Source of the DNA: CBDDKW01 sp965230425
GTDB lineage: Bacteria > Pseudomonadota > Gammaproteobacteria > UBA1113
Reading direction: 5' to 3'
NCBI GenBank assembly: GCA_965230425.1
Contig: CBDDKW010000003.1
Span: 229,115 to 293,114 of the forward strand
DNA: 64,000 nt
The translations under genes were made by a program, and so were the position numbers. Shown in pieces: positions 56,616-64,000 of this stretch. Positions within the stretch are counted from its first letter, which is position 1. Every line of letters starts with the position of its first letter. The notes beneath the pieces are model-generated. The model made no database searches and was not told the DNA's origin. It saw nothing but the letters and a program-made list of their open reading frames with translations.

Positions 56616-58076
56616 ATGCACACGAAATCTTTGAAGCAATTACGCGCAGATTTAGATGCGAAAGCCTATTCTAGCGTCGAATTAACCCAACACTTCCTAG
56701 ACCGCATTCATACGCACGACCCTGAATTAAATAGCTATATCAGCATTTGTGATGATCACGCCCTTGCTGCTGCTGCACAAGCAGATGCAGTGATTGCTGC
56801 TGGTAATGCCAAAGCCCTCACCGGGATCCCCATGGCGCATAAGGATTTATTTTGCAGTGAAGGTATAAAAACTAGCTGTGGTTCTAAAATGCTAGATAAT
56901 TTTATTTCTCCCTACGATGCCACCGTAGTTGCAAAAACTAAAGCTGCGGGTATGGTCACCCTAGGGAAAACCAATATGGATGAATTCGCCATGGGCTCAT
57001 CCAATGAGAATAGCTTTTATGGTCCTGTGAAAAACCCTTGGAATATAGATTGTATTCCAGGTGGTTCCTCCGGTGGGTCTGCCGCCGCAGTGGCTGCAGG
57101 GCTTGCCCCCATTGCCACAGGTACTGATACTGGTGGTTCTATTCGTCAACCCGCCGCCATGTGCGGTATTACCGGGTTAAAACCCACATATGGACGCGTT
57201 TCTCGTTATGGTATGGTGGCTTTCGCTTCTAGTTTAGATCAAGGCGGCCCAATGGCGAACAGCGCAGAAGATGCTGCATTATTTATGAATGCTATTGCTG
57301 GATTTGATCCAAAAGACTCCACTAGCATTGAGCGTGATGTACCTGATTATACTGCCCATTTAAATGATTCTCTTGATGGCCTACGCATCGGCCTACCCAA
57401 GGAATATTTTAATGCAGATTTAAATCCAGAGATGGCTGCTGCTATGGAAGCGGTAAAAACTGAATTAGAAAAACTAGGCGCACGCTTTCAGGAAGTCAGC
57501 TTAGCCAACAGTCACTTGGGCATTTCAGCTTACTATATTATTGCACCAGCAGAATGCTCATCTAACTTAGCGCGCTTTGATGGGGCACGGTACGGCTACC
57601 GCTGTGCTGATCCAAAAAATTTAGAAGACATGTATAAACGCAGCCGTGGTGAAGGCTTTGGTGAAGAAGTCAAACGCCGTATTATCACGGGAACATATGC
57701 ACTCTCTACCGGCTATTATGATGCTTACTATTTAAAAGCACAAAAAGTCCGCCGCTTAATCAGTGATGATTTTCAAAGCGCCTTCGCTGATGTAGATATG
57801 ATTTTAAGTCCTACCACACCTACACCGGCTTTTAACATTGGTTCCAAAACAGATGATCCAGTGAGTATGTATCTTTCTGATATTTATACTATCACGGTGA
57901 ATTTAGCTGGCTTACCAGGTTTATCGATGCCCGCTGGCTTTATTAATAACATGCCTGTTGGTGCACAATTAATTGGTAATTATTTTACTGAAAGTAAATT
58001 ATTAAATGTGGCGCATCAGTACCAACAAGTCACTGATTGGCACCAACGCATCCCCACTGCCGCAGGAGGTAAGTAA
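56616..58076 (+). CDS. gatA: Asp-tRNA(Asn)/Glu-tRNA(Gln) amidotransferase subunit A
   Basis: 486-residue amidase-signature enzyme that releases ammonia from glutamine. The Ser-cis-Ser-Lys triad is present: Lys in MAHKDLFC, the cis-Ser in PGGSSGGSAAAV and the nucleophile Ser in DTGGSIRQPA. Lies 24 bases after gatC and ends 1 base before the gatB start. Confidence 0.98.
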   Translation: MHTKSLKQLRADLDAKAYSSVELTQHFLDRIHTHDPELNSYISICDDHALAAAAQADAVIAAGNAKALTGIPMAHKDLFCSEGIKTSCGSKMLDNFISPYDATVVAKTKAAGMVTLGKTNMDEFAMGSSNENSFYGPVKNPWNIDCIPGGSSGGSAAAVAAGLAPIATGTDTGGSIRQPAAMCGITGLKPTYGRVSRYGMVAFASSLDQGGPMANSAEDAALFMNAIAGFDPKDSTSIERDVPDYTAHLNDSLDGLRIGLPKEYFNADLNPEMAAAMEAVKTELEKLGARFQEVSLANSHLGISAYYIIAPAECSSNLARFDGARYGYRCADPKNLEDMYKRSRGEGFGEEVKRRIITGTYALSTGYYDAYYLKAQKVRRLISDDFQSAFADVDMILSPTTPTPAFNIGSKTDDPVSMYLSDIYTITVNLAGLPGLSMPAGFINNMPVGAQLIGNYFTESKLLNVAHQYQQVTDWHQRIPTAAGGK

Positions 58077-58077
58077 T

Positions 58078-59514
58078 ATGGAATGGGAAACTGTGATCGG
58101 CTTAGAAGTACACGCACAATTAGCCACTCAATCAAAAATTTTCTCCGGTGCGGCGACTGCCTACGGTGCAGAACCTAATACCCAAGCATGCCTAATCGAC
58201 TTAGGCTATCCAGGGGTATTACCTGTGCTCAATGAAAAGGTAGTGACTATGGCTGCCATGTTTGGCTTAAGTGTGGATGCTACTGTTAGTGAACGCTCAG
58301 TGTTCGCACGTAAAAATTATTTTTACCCCGACTTACCTAAAGGTTATCAAATCAGTCAATTCGAATTACCTATTGTCGCTAATGGTCATTTAGATATTGC
58401 CCTCGATGAAGGCGAGGTAAAACGCATCGGTATTACCCGTGCTCACTTAGAGGAAGATGCGGGTAAATCGCTACATGAAGATTTTCACGGCATGACTGGG
58501 ATCGATTTAAACCGTGCCGGCACACCCTTGCTAGAAATCGTTTCCGAACCTGATTTACGCTCCGCAAAAGAAGCCATTGCTTATCTAAAAGCGCTGCACT
58601 CTTTAGTGCGTTATCTTGGGATCTGTGATGGCAATATGCAAGAAGGCTCCTTTCGTTGCGATGCTAATGTTTCCGTACGTCCGAAGGGCCAAAAAGAATT
58701 TGGCACGCGCACAGAAACAAAGAATGTCAACTCATTCCGTTTTGTAGAACGGGCCATTAACTATGAAGTGGAGCGGCAAATTTATATTTTAGAAAGCGGT
58801 GGGGAAATTATCCAAGAGACCCGCTTATATGATGCTGATAAAAATGAAACGCGCTCCATGCGCAGTAAAGAGGAAGCCAATGATTATCGCTACTTCCCTG
58901 ATCCGGATTTGCTGCCTGTTGAATTAAGCCCAGAATGGATTGAATCAGTGCGCACGAAGCTACCTGAATTGCCTCAGCAAAAATTAAACCGCTTTGTAGA
59001 AGACTACAGTTTAAGCGATTACGACGCACGTATTCTCGTCAGCAACAAAGATTTAGCAGATTACTTTGAACAAGCCATGCAAGTGACACAAGCACCGGCA
59101 AAACTGATCAATAACTGGATCATGGGCGAACTAGCGGCAGCCTTAAACAAACACAGTTTAGAGATAACCGATAGTCCAGTTTCATCACAACAATTAGCTG
59201 ATTTAGCTAGTCGTATTCACGATAACACCATTTCCGGTAAAATCGCTAAAACAGTGTTCGAGCATTTATGGATAAGTGATGCAAGTGTGGATGAAATTAT
59301 TGAACAACAAGGCTTAAAACAAGTAACAGACAGTGCCGCTATTGAAAAAATCATTGATGAAGTCATAGCTGCTAACCCTGGCCAACTAGAACAATACCGC
59401 AGTGGTAAAGATAAACTGTTTGGCTTCTTTGTGGGTCAAGTGATGAAAGCCTCACAAGGTAAGGCAAATCCGCAACAAGTCAATGACTTACTCAAAGCAA
59501 AATTAAATGGTTGA
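58078..59514 (+). CDS. gatB: Asp-tRNA(Asn)/Glu-tRNA(Gln) amidotransferase subunit B
   Basis: 478 residues. Activates the tRNA-bound Asp or Glu and amidates it. N-terminal WETVIGLEVHAQL, then LEEDAGKSLHE and CDANVSVRP, are classical GatB motifs; a C-terminal helical Yqey-like domain follows. The ATG at 58078 has a perfect AGGAGGT at 58064-58070 and leaves 1 base after gatA; a further 24 codons upstream in frame lie inside gatA and are rejected. Overlaps the MFS gene by 8 bases. Confidence 0.98.
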   Translation: MEWETVIGLEVHAQLATQSKIFSGAATAYGAEPNTQACLIDLGYPGVLPVLNEKVVTMAAMFGLSVDATVSERSVFARKNYFYPDLPKGYQISQFELPIVANGHLDIALDEGEVKRIGITRAHLEEDAGKSLHEDFHGMTGIDLNRAGTPLLEIVSEPDLRSAKEAIAYLKALHSLVRYLGICDGNMQEGSFRCDANVSVRPKGQKEFGTRTETKNVNSFRFVERAINYEVERQIYILESGGEIIQETRLYDADKNETRSMRSKEEANDYRYFPDPDLLPVELSPEWIESVRTKLPELPQQKLNRFVEDYSLSDYDARILVSNKDLADYFEQAMQVTQAPAKLINNWIMGELAAALNKHSLEITDSPVSSQQLADLASRIHDNTISGKIAKTVFEHLWISDASVDEIIEQQGLKQVTDSAAIEKIIDEVIAANPGQLEQYRSGKDKLFGFFVGQVMKASQGKANPQQVNDLLKAKLNG

Positions 59515-60802
59515 AACAACGATAGCATCAAACAAACCACCTACAGACCAATCCAGAGGTAAGTATTTACCCTGGATCGTCTGGGGCTTAGGAGCATTAT
59601 TCTATTTTTATGAATTTATGCTACAAGTGGCACCCAATGTGCTACAGCCCATGTTGATGCGCGATTTTGATATTAGTGCCACGGCCTTTGGCAGTTTGGC
59701 TGCCGTTTACTTCTTTGCTTATGCCAGTATGCAATTGCCCGCAGGTGCCCTCTTAGATCGCTTTGGTCCGCGCAAACTGCTTACCATTGCTATTTTATTT
59801 TGTGCGGTTGGTTCGATTTGCTTTGGGATCTCCGATAGTTATCTTTTAGCCCTATGGTCACGCTTTCTTACGGGACTTGGTTCATCCTTTGCTTTAGTAG
59901 GTGCCATGGTTCTTGCTGCTAAATGGTTTGGCAGCGAACGCTTTGCGCTGTTAGTAGGATTAATTCTTACTGTAGGTATGCTAGGCGCCATGGGTGGGCA
60001 AATCCCCTTATCATTTTTAGTCAGTCACTTACACTGGCATAAGAGCATTATTTTACTTGGGTTTATCGGCTTCATCCTCGCCATCATCATGTGGCTAGTG
60101 ATCCGTGATGAGCCTGCTGGTCAGCAAACTGATCACAGCAAACATCCCATGCTCGTAGGTATCAAAGACATCATCAAACACAAACAAACATGGCTAACTG
60201 CCCTGTACGGCGCTCTTATGTTTGCTCCTACAGCCGCGCTTGGCGCAGTATGGGGAGTCAGTTTTGTAAAAACGGCTTGTAAAATTAATACCCATCAAGC
60301 AGCCGGTATTATTTCATTGATATTCTTAGGCTGGGCTGTTGGTGGCCCTATGTTTGGAGCCATATCTGATCGCATCGGGCGGCGTAAACCAACCTTGTAT
60401 ATTGCTTCAGCCTGCACAACGGTCACTTTATTGATTGCACTTTACTTACCACACATGAATACAATCAAAATGGCTATCAGTTTATTTTTATTTGGGCTAT
60501 TTAGTAGTGCTTATTTACCCTGTTATTCCATTGTCAAAGAATTACATCCCCAACATCACAATGGTACCGCACTCGGCTTTATGAACTTTATTAATACTAT
60601 TGGTGAGGCACTCATCCAGCCCTTAATTGGCTTTATCCTTGATCTTATGTGGCAAGCAGAACTCCAAGATACTCTAGATATGTATTCTTTACATGACTAT
60701 AGAACTGCCCTATGCGTCTTACCCTTGATTACCTTGGTTTCCTTAGCCCTCTTACCCTGGGTACAAGAAACATATAATCGCCAAGCAACAAGCACTGTCT
60801 AG
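59507..60802 (+). CDS. MFS transporter, Pht-like
   Basis: 431 residues with 12 predicted helices. The first helix region WGLGALFYFYEFMLQVAPNV then MLMRDFDISATAFG, YFFAYASMQLPAGALLDRFG is characteristic of the Legionella phagosomal-transporter (Pht) branch and relatives, some of which import amino acids or nucleosides into bacteria growing in vacuoles. Substrate here unknown. The ATG overlaps the gatB stop by 8 bases, so it is translated in the same transcript. Confidence 0.85.
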   Translation: MVETTIASNKPPTDQSRGKYLPWIVWGLGALFYFYEFMLQVAPNVLQPMLMRDFDISATAFGSLAAVYFFAYASMQLPAGALLDRFGPRKLLTIAILFCAVGSICFGISDSYLLALWSRFLTGLGSSFALVGAMVLAAKWFGSERFALLVGLILTVGMLGAMGGQIPLSFLVSHLHWHKSIILLGFIGFILAIIMWLVIRDEPAGQQTDHSKHPMLVGIKDIIKHKQTWLTALYGALMFAPTAALGAVWGVSFVKTACKINTHQAAGIISLIFLGWAVGGPMFGAISDRIGRRKPTLYIASACTTVTLLIALYLPHMNTIKMAISLFLFGLFSSAYLPCYSIVKELHPQHHNGTALGFMNFINTIGEALIQPLIGFILDLMWQAELQDTLDMYSLHDYRTALCVLPLITLVSLALLPWVQETYNRQATSTV

Positions 60803-60877
60803 CCAAGGGCAAAATATACCCATAGCATGATTCATTACAGTAAGGAATCTTCCATAAGTAATCAACCACATGATATT

Positions 60878-63800
60878 TCAGCGTCTATTTTCACAAGAAC
60901 CTGTTGCGTCATGCGCTGCCGCGCTTGGCACAACCTGTACCTGCTCAGTTGTCGGTGGCGGAAGAAATGTTTGTTCTATCACGGTTTCCACCACTGGCAT
61001 AGTTTGCTGACGCTGTAATTCCTTGAGCTCTTGTAACTTTAATCTTGCTTTTTGTAATATTTTCTTCTTCGCTTTTTTATTACTTTTATCCTTTTGTGCT
61101 TTAATTTCGAGTACAATAATCCACTTTTCACACCACTCCACACTCTGGGTTTCATTGACCAAATTTTCCAAAGTTTTTGCACGCTTATTTAACTCATCTA
61201 AAGGAATATTTCTTCGGCAATCATTGATGCGCTCTTCAATATAATTTTTTTCGCGTTCATCTCTTTCATCCAAGCTTGGTAAATCTATTTTGGAATAACA
61301 CCATTTCGCATCAATCAGGGCCGATAGGCCAGCAGCATGGTTTTTCAATTTTATCTCCATCATGCCAATGCCTGCTAAAGCTATTGCTCGTCGATGCAAA
61401 TCACTTGTGTTACGATTATGTTGATAGGCAGCGATTGCTTTTTTTAGATACTCAGCTTGCTTGTTTTGGATGGGGCTATTCTCAGCTAATTTTTCGTAAA
61501 TACTACCAAGCGTTTGCCAACTTTGCGGTTTTACTCCACCGAGTTCACGCTGAATACTAATCGCTTCTTTCATGTAAGTATGTGCTTGTATTGGTTGCGA
61601 CTGTTGTAAGTAAGTAGCACAATTACCCAGTGAAGCTGCATAATTTCCCAAAATTTTCTGATGGCATGAATGATAAAGTTGCAAATATCCATCGTACTGT
61701 TGAAATTGTTCTGTTTTTAATTGAGCAGAATGCTCCTCAAGCAATGTCAACGTCTCGGTGCTCCATTGTTTGGCTTCATTAATTCTATCTAATGCAACAA
61801 AATTTTCCTCGAATTTAGGGTTACTATATACATCACCTACTTCTAACTCACTACAGAGTCCTGCAAAAAGCGCCGCTTTGGTCGAACAAAACTTTAATTT
61901 TAGATCAATTCGTTCTATTTCATTTTCTTTTATATCATCAAGCAACAATAATCCCACATCATTTTTACCCAAGCGCTGCGCTGAACTAGCAAGATTACAT
62001 CGTACATCAATAGATAAATTAGGGTTCGACTCAATAAGTATTTGATATTTTTTAGATAGATCCATTGCCTCAGCAAACAGATTTATCTGTGCATATGCAG
62101 TTATAGCCATATTGATCGCATAAGAAATTTCAAAAGCTGACTCTAAACCTGGATATTGTTCTACAATTTGTAAAACTGTTTCTGCATGGGTTTTTGCTTC
62201 TTCATAGTTCTTTAATTCAAGATGACAATAAATCATTTTCTCTAAACATAATAATTTCGCCTCTAATATATTAAAAGGAATCTCACCGATAAAATGAATA
62301 TTACCTGCACAATACATTTCGGTTAAACCAATAGGCAAACCAAAATCATGATACTTTCCAACATCTACAGCATCAGGTTCAAGTGTTACCCCCATATCAT
62401 AAGCGAATGCCGAAGTTGAAGTGAAGCGATATGCTTGTTTAAAATACATTAAGGCATCAGCAAACAAACCAAGCTGTAAATAACTACCACCTAACCTCAC
62501 CGAAGTTTCAATAATTATTTTATTACTGTTCTTCAATAAGCCTTCAATATAACTATCATCAATCCTCTGTACAGCTAACAATTGTGATTCCACAGGAAGT
62601 GCATGTTCTTCAATCGTCAGATTGATAGCTGCCGTATGAGTTTCAAGAGGAGCATGCATAACCCTTTTGTGGCGTGTTTGGATTGTTTCATGTAAAGAAC
62701 TTGCCATAGCCCGATTCTTAGCCAGCATTTCATCTGCCAACTTCTCACCGCTTTCTTTAAAATCTTTCATCAATTGACCGAGAATTGCGATGGAGTGCTC
62801 AAGTGAAAAATCTCTAGCGATTTTTGTGTTTTGCTGCTTATAGCACTCTTTTAATCGATTAGTCTCTTCTAGAATATTTCTTAACAGGCGAGTTATTTTT
62901 TTATTATTTTTTACCTGCGCACGATCATCGTCTTCTGCATCTTCTCGTGTATCAGATATGACAGTGGTTTTAAGCATGTGATGTAAAGATGAAAAGAAAT
63001 TAATCTTTTGTTTTTCTAAAATCTTAGCCTCTGTTTCTTTAATCTCGGCTTCTACTTCTTCAGCACTACGCAAAGCTATTTTTTTTGCAGATGAGCTTGA
63101 TTTGGGCACAGCTAATTTTTTTAATCCTTTTTCAATTTGCGCTAATATTTGACTCTCTTTCTTAGTCAATTCGCGCGTCTGCTGGTGTATCATTAATTCA
63201 TTTCGGGCAGATTGTAACCGTGCTAATTTTTTTGCATGTGCGTCTTCGGATTTCCCACTTGACTTTACTTGAGTAGTCTTATTTCTTTCCTTCTGTAGTT
63301 TCTCCATTTTTAATTTCAAATTCTCAATATCATGACAAGCTTCCGCTATACTGGTGCGGTATATACCATTTGGCTCAACCTCATCACTCTCGTTGGGCAA
63401 AGAGAACTGCTCACGGATGGTAATGACTTCCTCTTGTAATTTAAGCAAAGACTGGTCAAGCTCTTGTCTTTGCTCAGATGTGAATTGCTTAAAATAGACA
63501 AAGAAATAACGCTGGTAACCATGCGCTAACGCATCACGAATTTTCTTCAGTTCATATAGAGGCAAATCCAAATGACAAGCAATAAATTGCTCAGATAAAC
63601 GTTTGACCGCCTCTCCATATATAGTTAATACTCTGGCACGGGTATAACGTTCAAAAATGTATTCACTATTGGCATCCTTTACTGCAAGTGCGGCGCTAAC
63701 GTCTAAGGCTATTATTTTGTCTAAGACGATCGGATCATGATAAATATCGATAATAGCATTAAGACGATCAGAGATTTTTAATTCAGCAGTAGTCTTGGCT

Positions 63801-64000
63801 GTACTTAAATCAGCTAGCATATCCTGCTGATTTACCGTGAAGTAGCCTGGACCGTCTGTACTAGCATCAGCTAATTCAGCATTAATGATAAACAAAATAT
63901 TTTGTGATAGACAAGCGAACTCTTCCCGTAATAAAGTAATATGACTTCTAATAAAAGCTAGAAAGTTGTCCGCATATACTGAGTCTAAGATATGACTTAA
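60878..64000 (-). CDS. Large TPR/coiled-coil protein with HepT/HEPN-like motif (5' end outside window)
   Basis: At least 1040 residues: the frame is open to the last base of the window, so the TTG at 63895 is internal. Counting from that TTG, residues about 40-175 resemble a HepT (DUF86)/HEPN domain: YGEAVKRLSEQF, then LYELKKIRDALAHGYQR, giving the motif R120-x4-H125-x-Y127. Residues about 180-290 and 330-390 are highly charged and probably coiled coil. Residues about 450-900 contain TPR-like helix pairs (SVRLGGSYLQLGLFADALMY, then YEEAKTHAETVLQIVEQ). A Lys/Gln/Val-rich tail closes the protein. No whole-protein family recognised. Confidence 0.8.
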   Translation of the reverse strand, partial: LSHILDSVYADNFLAFIRSHITLLREEFACLSQNILFIINAELADASTDGPGYFTVNQQDMLADLSTAKTTAELKISDRLNAIIDIYHDPIVLDKIIALDVSAALAVKDANSEYIFERYTRARVLTIYGEAVKRLSEQFIACHLDLPLYELKKIRDALAHGYQRYFFVYFKQFTSEQRQELDQSLLKLQEEVITIREQFSLPNESDEVEPNGIYRTSIAEACHDIENLKLKMEKLQKERNKTTQVKSSGKSEDAHAKKLARLQSARNELMIHQQTRELTKKESQILAQIEKGLKKLAVPKSSSSAKKIALRSAEEVEAEIKETEAKILEKQKINFFSSLHHMLKTTVISDTREDAEDDDRAQVKNNKKITRLLRNILEETNRLKECYKQQNTKIARDFSLEHSIAILGQLMKDFKESGEKLADEMLAKNRAMASSLHETIQTRHKRVMHAPLETHTAAINLTIEEHALPVESQLLAVQRIDDSYIEGLLKNSNKIIIETSVRLGGSYLQLGLFADALMYFKQAYRFTSTSAFAYDMGVTLEPDAVDVGKYHDFGLPIGLTEMYCAGNIHFIGEIPFNILEAKLLCLEKMIYCHLELKNYEEAKTHAETVLQIVEQYPGLESAFEISYAINMAITAYAQINLFAEAMDLSKKYQILIESNPNLSIDVRCNLASSAQRLGKNDVGLLLLDDIKENEIERIDLKLKFCSTKAALFAGLCSELEVGDVYSNPKFEENFVALDRINEAKQWSTETLTLLEEHSAQLKTEQFQQYDGYLQLYHSCHQKILGNYAASLGNCATYLQQSQPIQAHTYMKEAISIQRELGGVKPQSWQTLGSIYEKLAENSPIQNKQAEYLKKAIAAYQHNRNTSDLHRRAIALAGIGMMEIKLKNHAAGLSALIDAKWCYSKIDLPSLDERDEREKNYIEERINDCRRNIPLDELNKRAKTLENLVNETQSVEWCEKWIIVLEIKAQKDKSNKKAKKKILQKARLKLQELKELQRQQTMPVVETVIEQTFLPPPTTEQVQVVPSAAAHDATGSCENRR

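Noticed and set aside
60878..63895. Complete gene starting at the TTG at 63895
   Set aside because: The frame is open without a stop to base 64000, so the TTG is internal and the gene is cut by the window edge.

Overview
The window looks like chromosome from a gammaproteobacterium, most likely from or near the order Legionellales (Coxiella, Legionella, Aquicella, Berkiella type). The basis is conserved gammaproteobacterial gene order: rluD-pgeF, mlaFEDCB-ibaG-murA, kdsD-kdsC-lptCAB-rpoN-hpf, rpoE-lepA-lepB-rnc, sdhE-ygfX, mreBCD-yhdP-tldD and gatCAB. The DNA is fairly AT-rich, and very large proteins of unknown function with ankyrin-, Sel1- and TPR-like segments sit among the housekeeping genes, as in host-associated relatives. 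The assignment is inference; no rRNA or tRNA gene is present to anchor it.

Layout. 1-3126 (+): 3' part of rluD, pgeF, a Do-family protease. 3181-9321 (-): a Nif3-like protein, the murA-ibaG-mlaBCDEF lipid-transport/cell-wall operon, and a small DUF2442/DUF4160 pair. 9489-14948 (+): Kdo synthesis, LPS export, sigma-54 and a ribosome hibernation factor. 15023-21567 (-): rnc, a DUF4845 protein, two tandem signal peptidases, lepA, rpoE, ygfX, sdhE; rseA/B/C are absent from their usual place. 21635-26710: ygfZ, an 837-residue orphan and a TPR-glycosyltransferase. 27032-32375: lysS, prfB with its programmed frameshift, a drug-efflux MFS, a carbonic anhydrase and an NPr/HPr protein. 32589-43383 (-): an accessory block with an orphan VgrG-like spike protein, an 1868-residue protein and two paralogous membrane proteins, one of them flanked by inverted 76-bp repeats. 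43497-49749: pmbA, upp, a type IV pilin, a 545-residue protein with a highly acidic tail, tldD. 49759-56106 (-): yhdP and mreDCB. 56298-60802 (+): gatCAB and a Pht-like MFS transporter. 60878-64000 (-): a very large TPR/coiled-coil protein, open at the window edge, whose N-terminal part carries a HepT/HEPN-like RX4HXY motif.

How the genes work together. Most of the core genes build and maintain the envelope: peptidoglycan precursor (murA), rod shape (mreBCD), LPS core sugar and transport (kdsCD, lptABC), phospholipid asymmetry (mla, yhdP), envelope stress and proteolysis (rpoE, Do protease) and protein export (lepB). Translation is the second theme (lysS, prfB, gatCAB, lepA, hpf, rluD).

The parts most worth a second look are the VgrG/giant-protein/paralogous-membrane-protein block (a candidate secretion-effector locus), the HepT-like-TPR fusion at the right edge, the two unplaced large proteins (837 and 545 residues), and several unusual repeats: a 174-bp tandem duplication with internal inverted arms, a 30-bp stem enclosing two hairpins, six 11-bp direct repeats beside a winged-helix gene remnant, and a dispersed palindromic element in three places.
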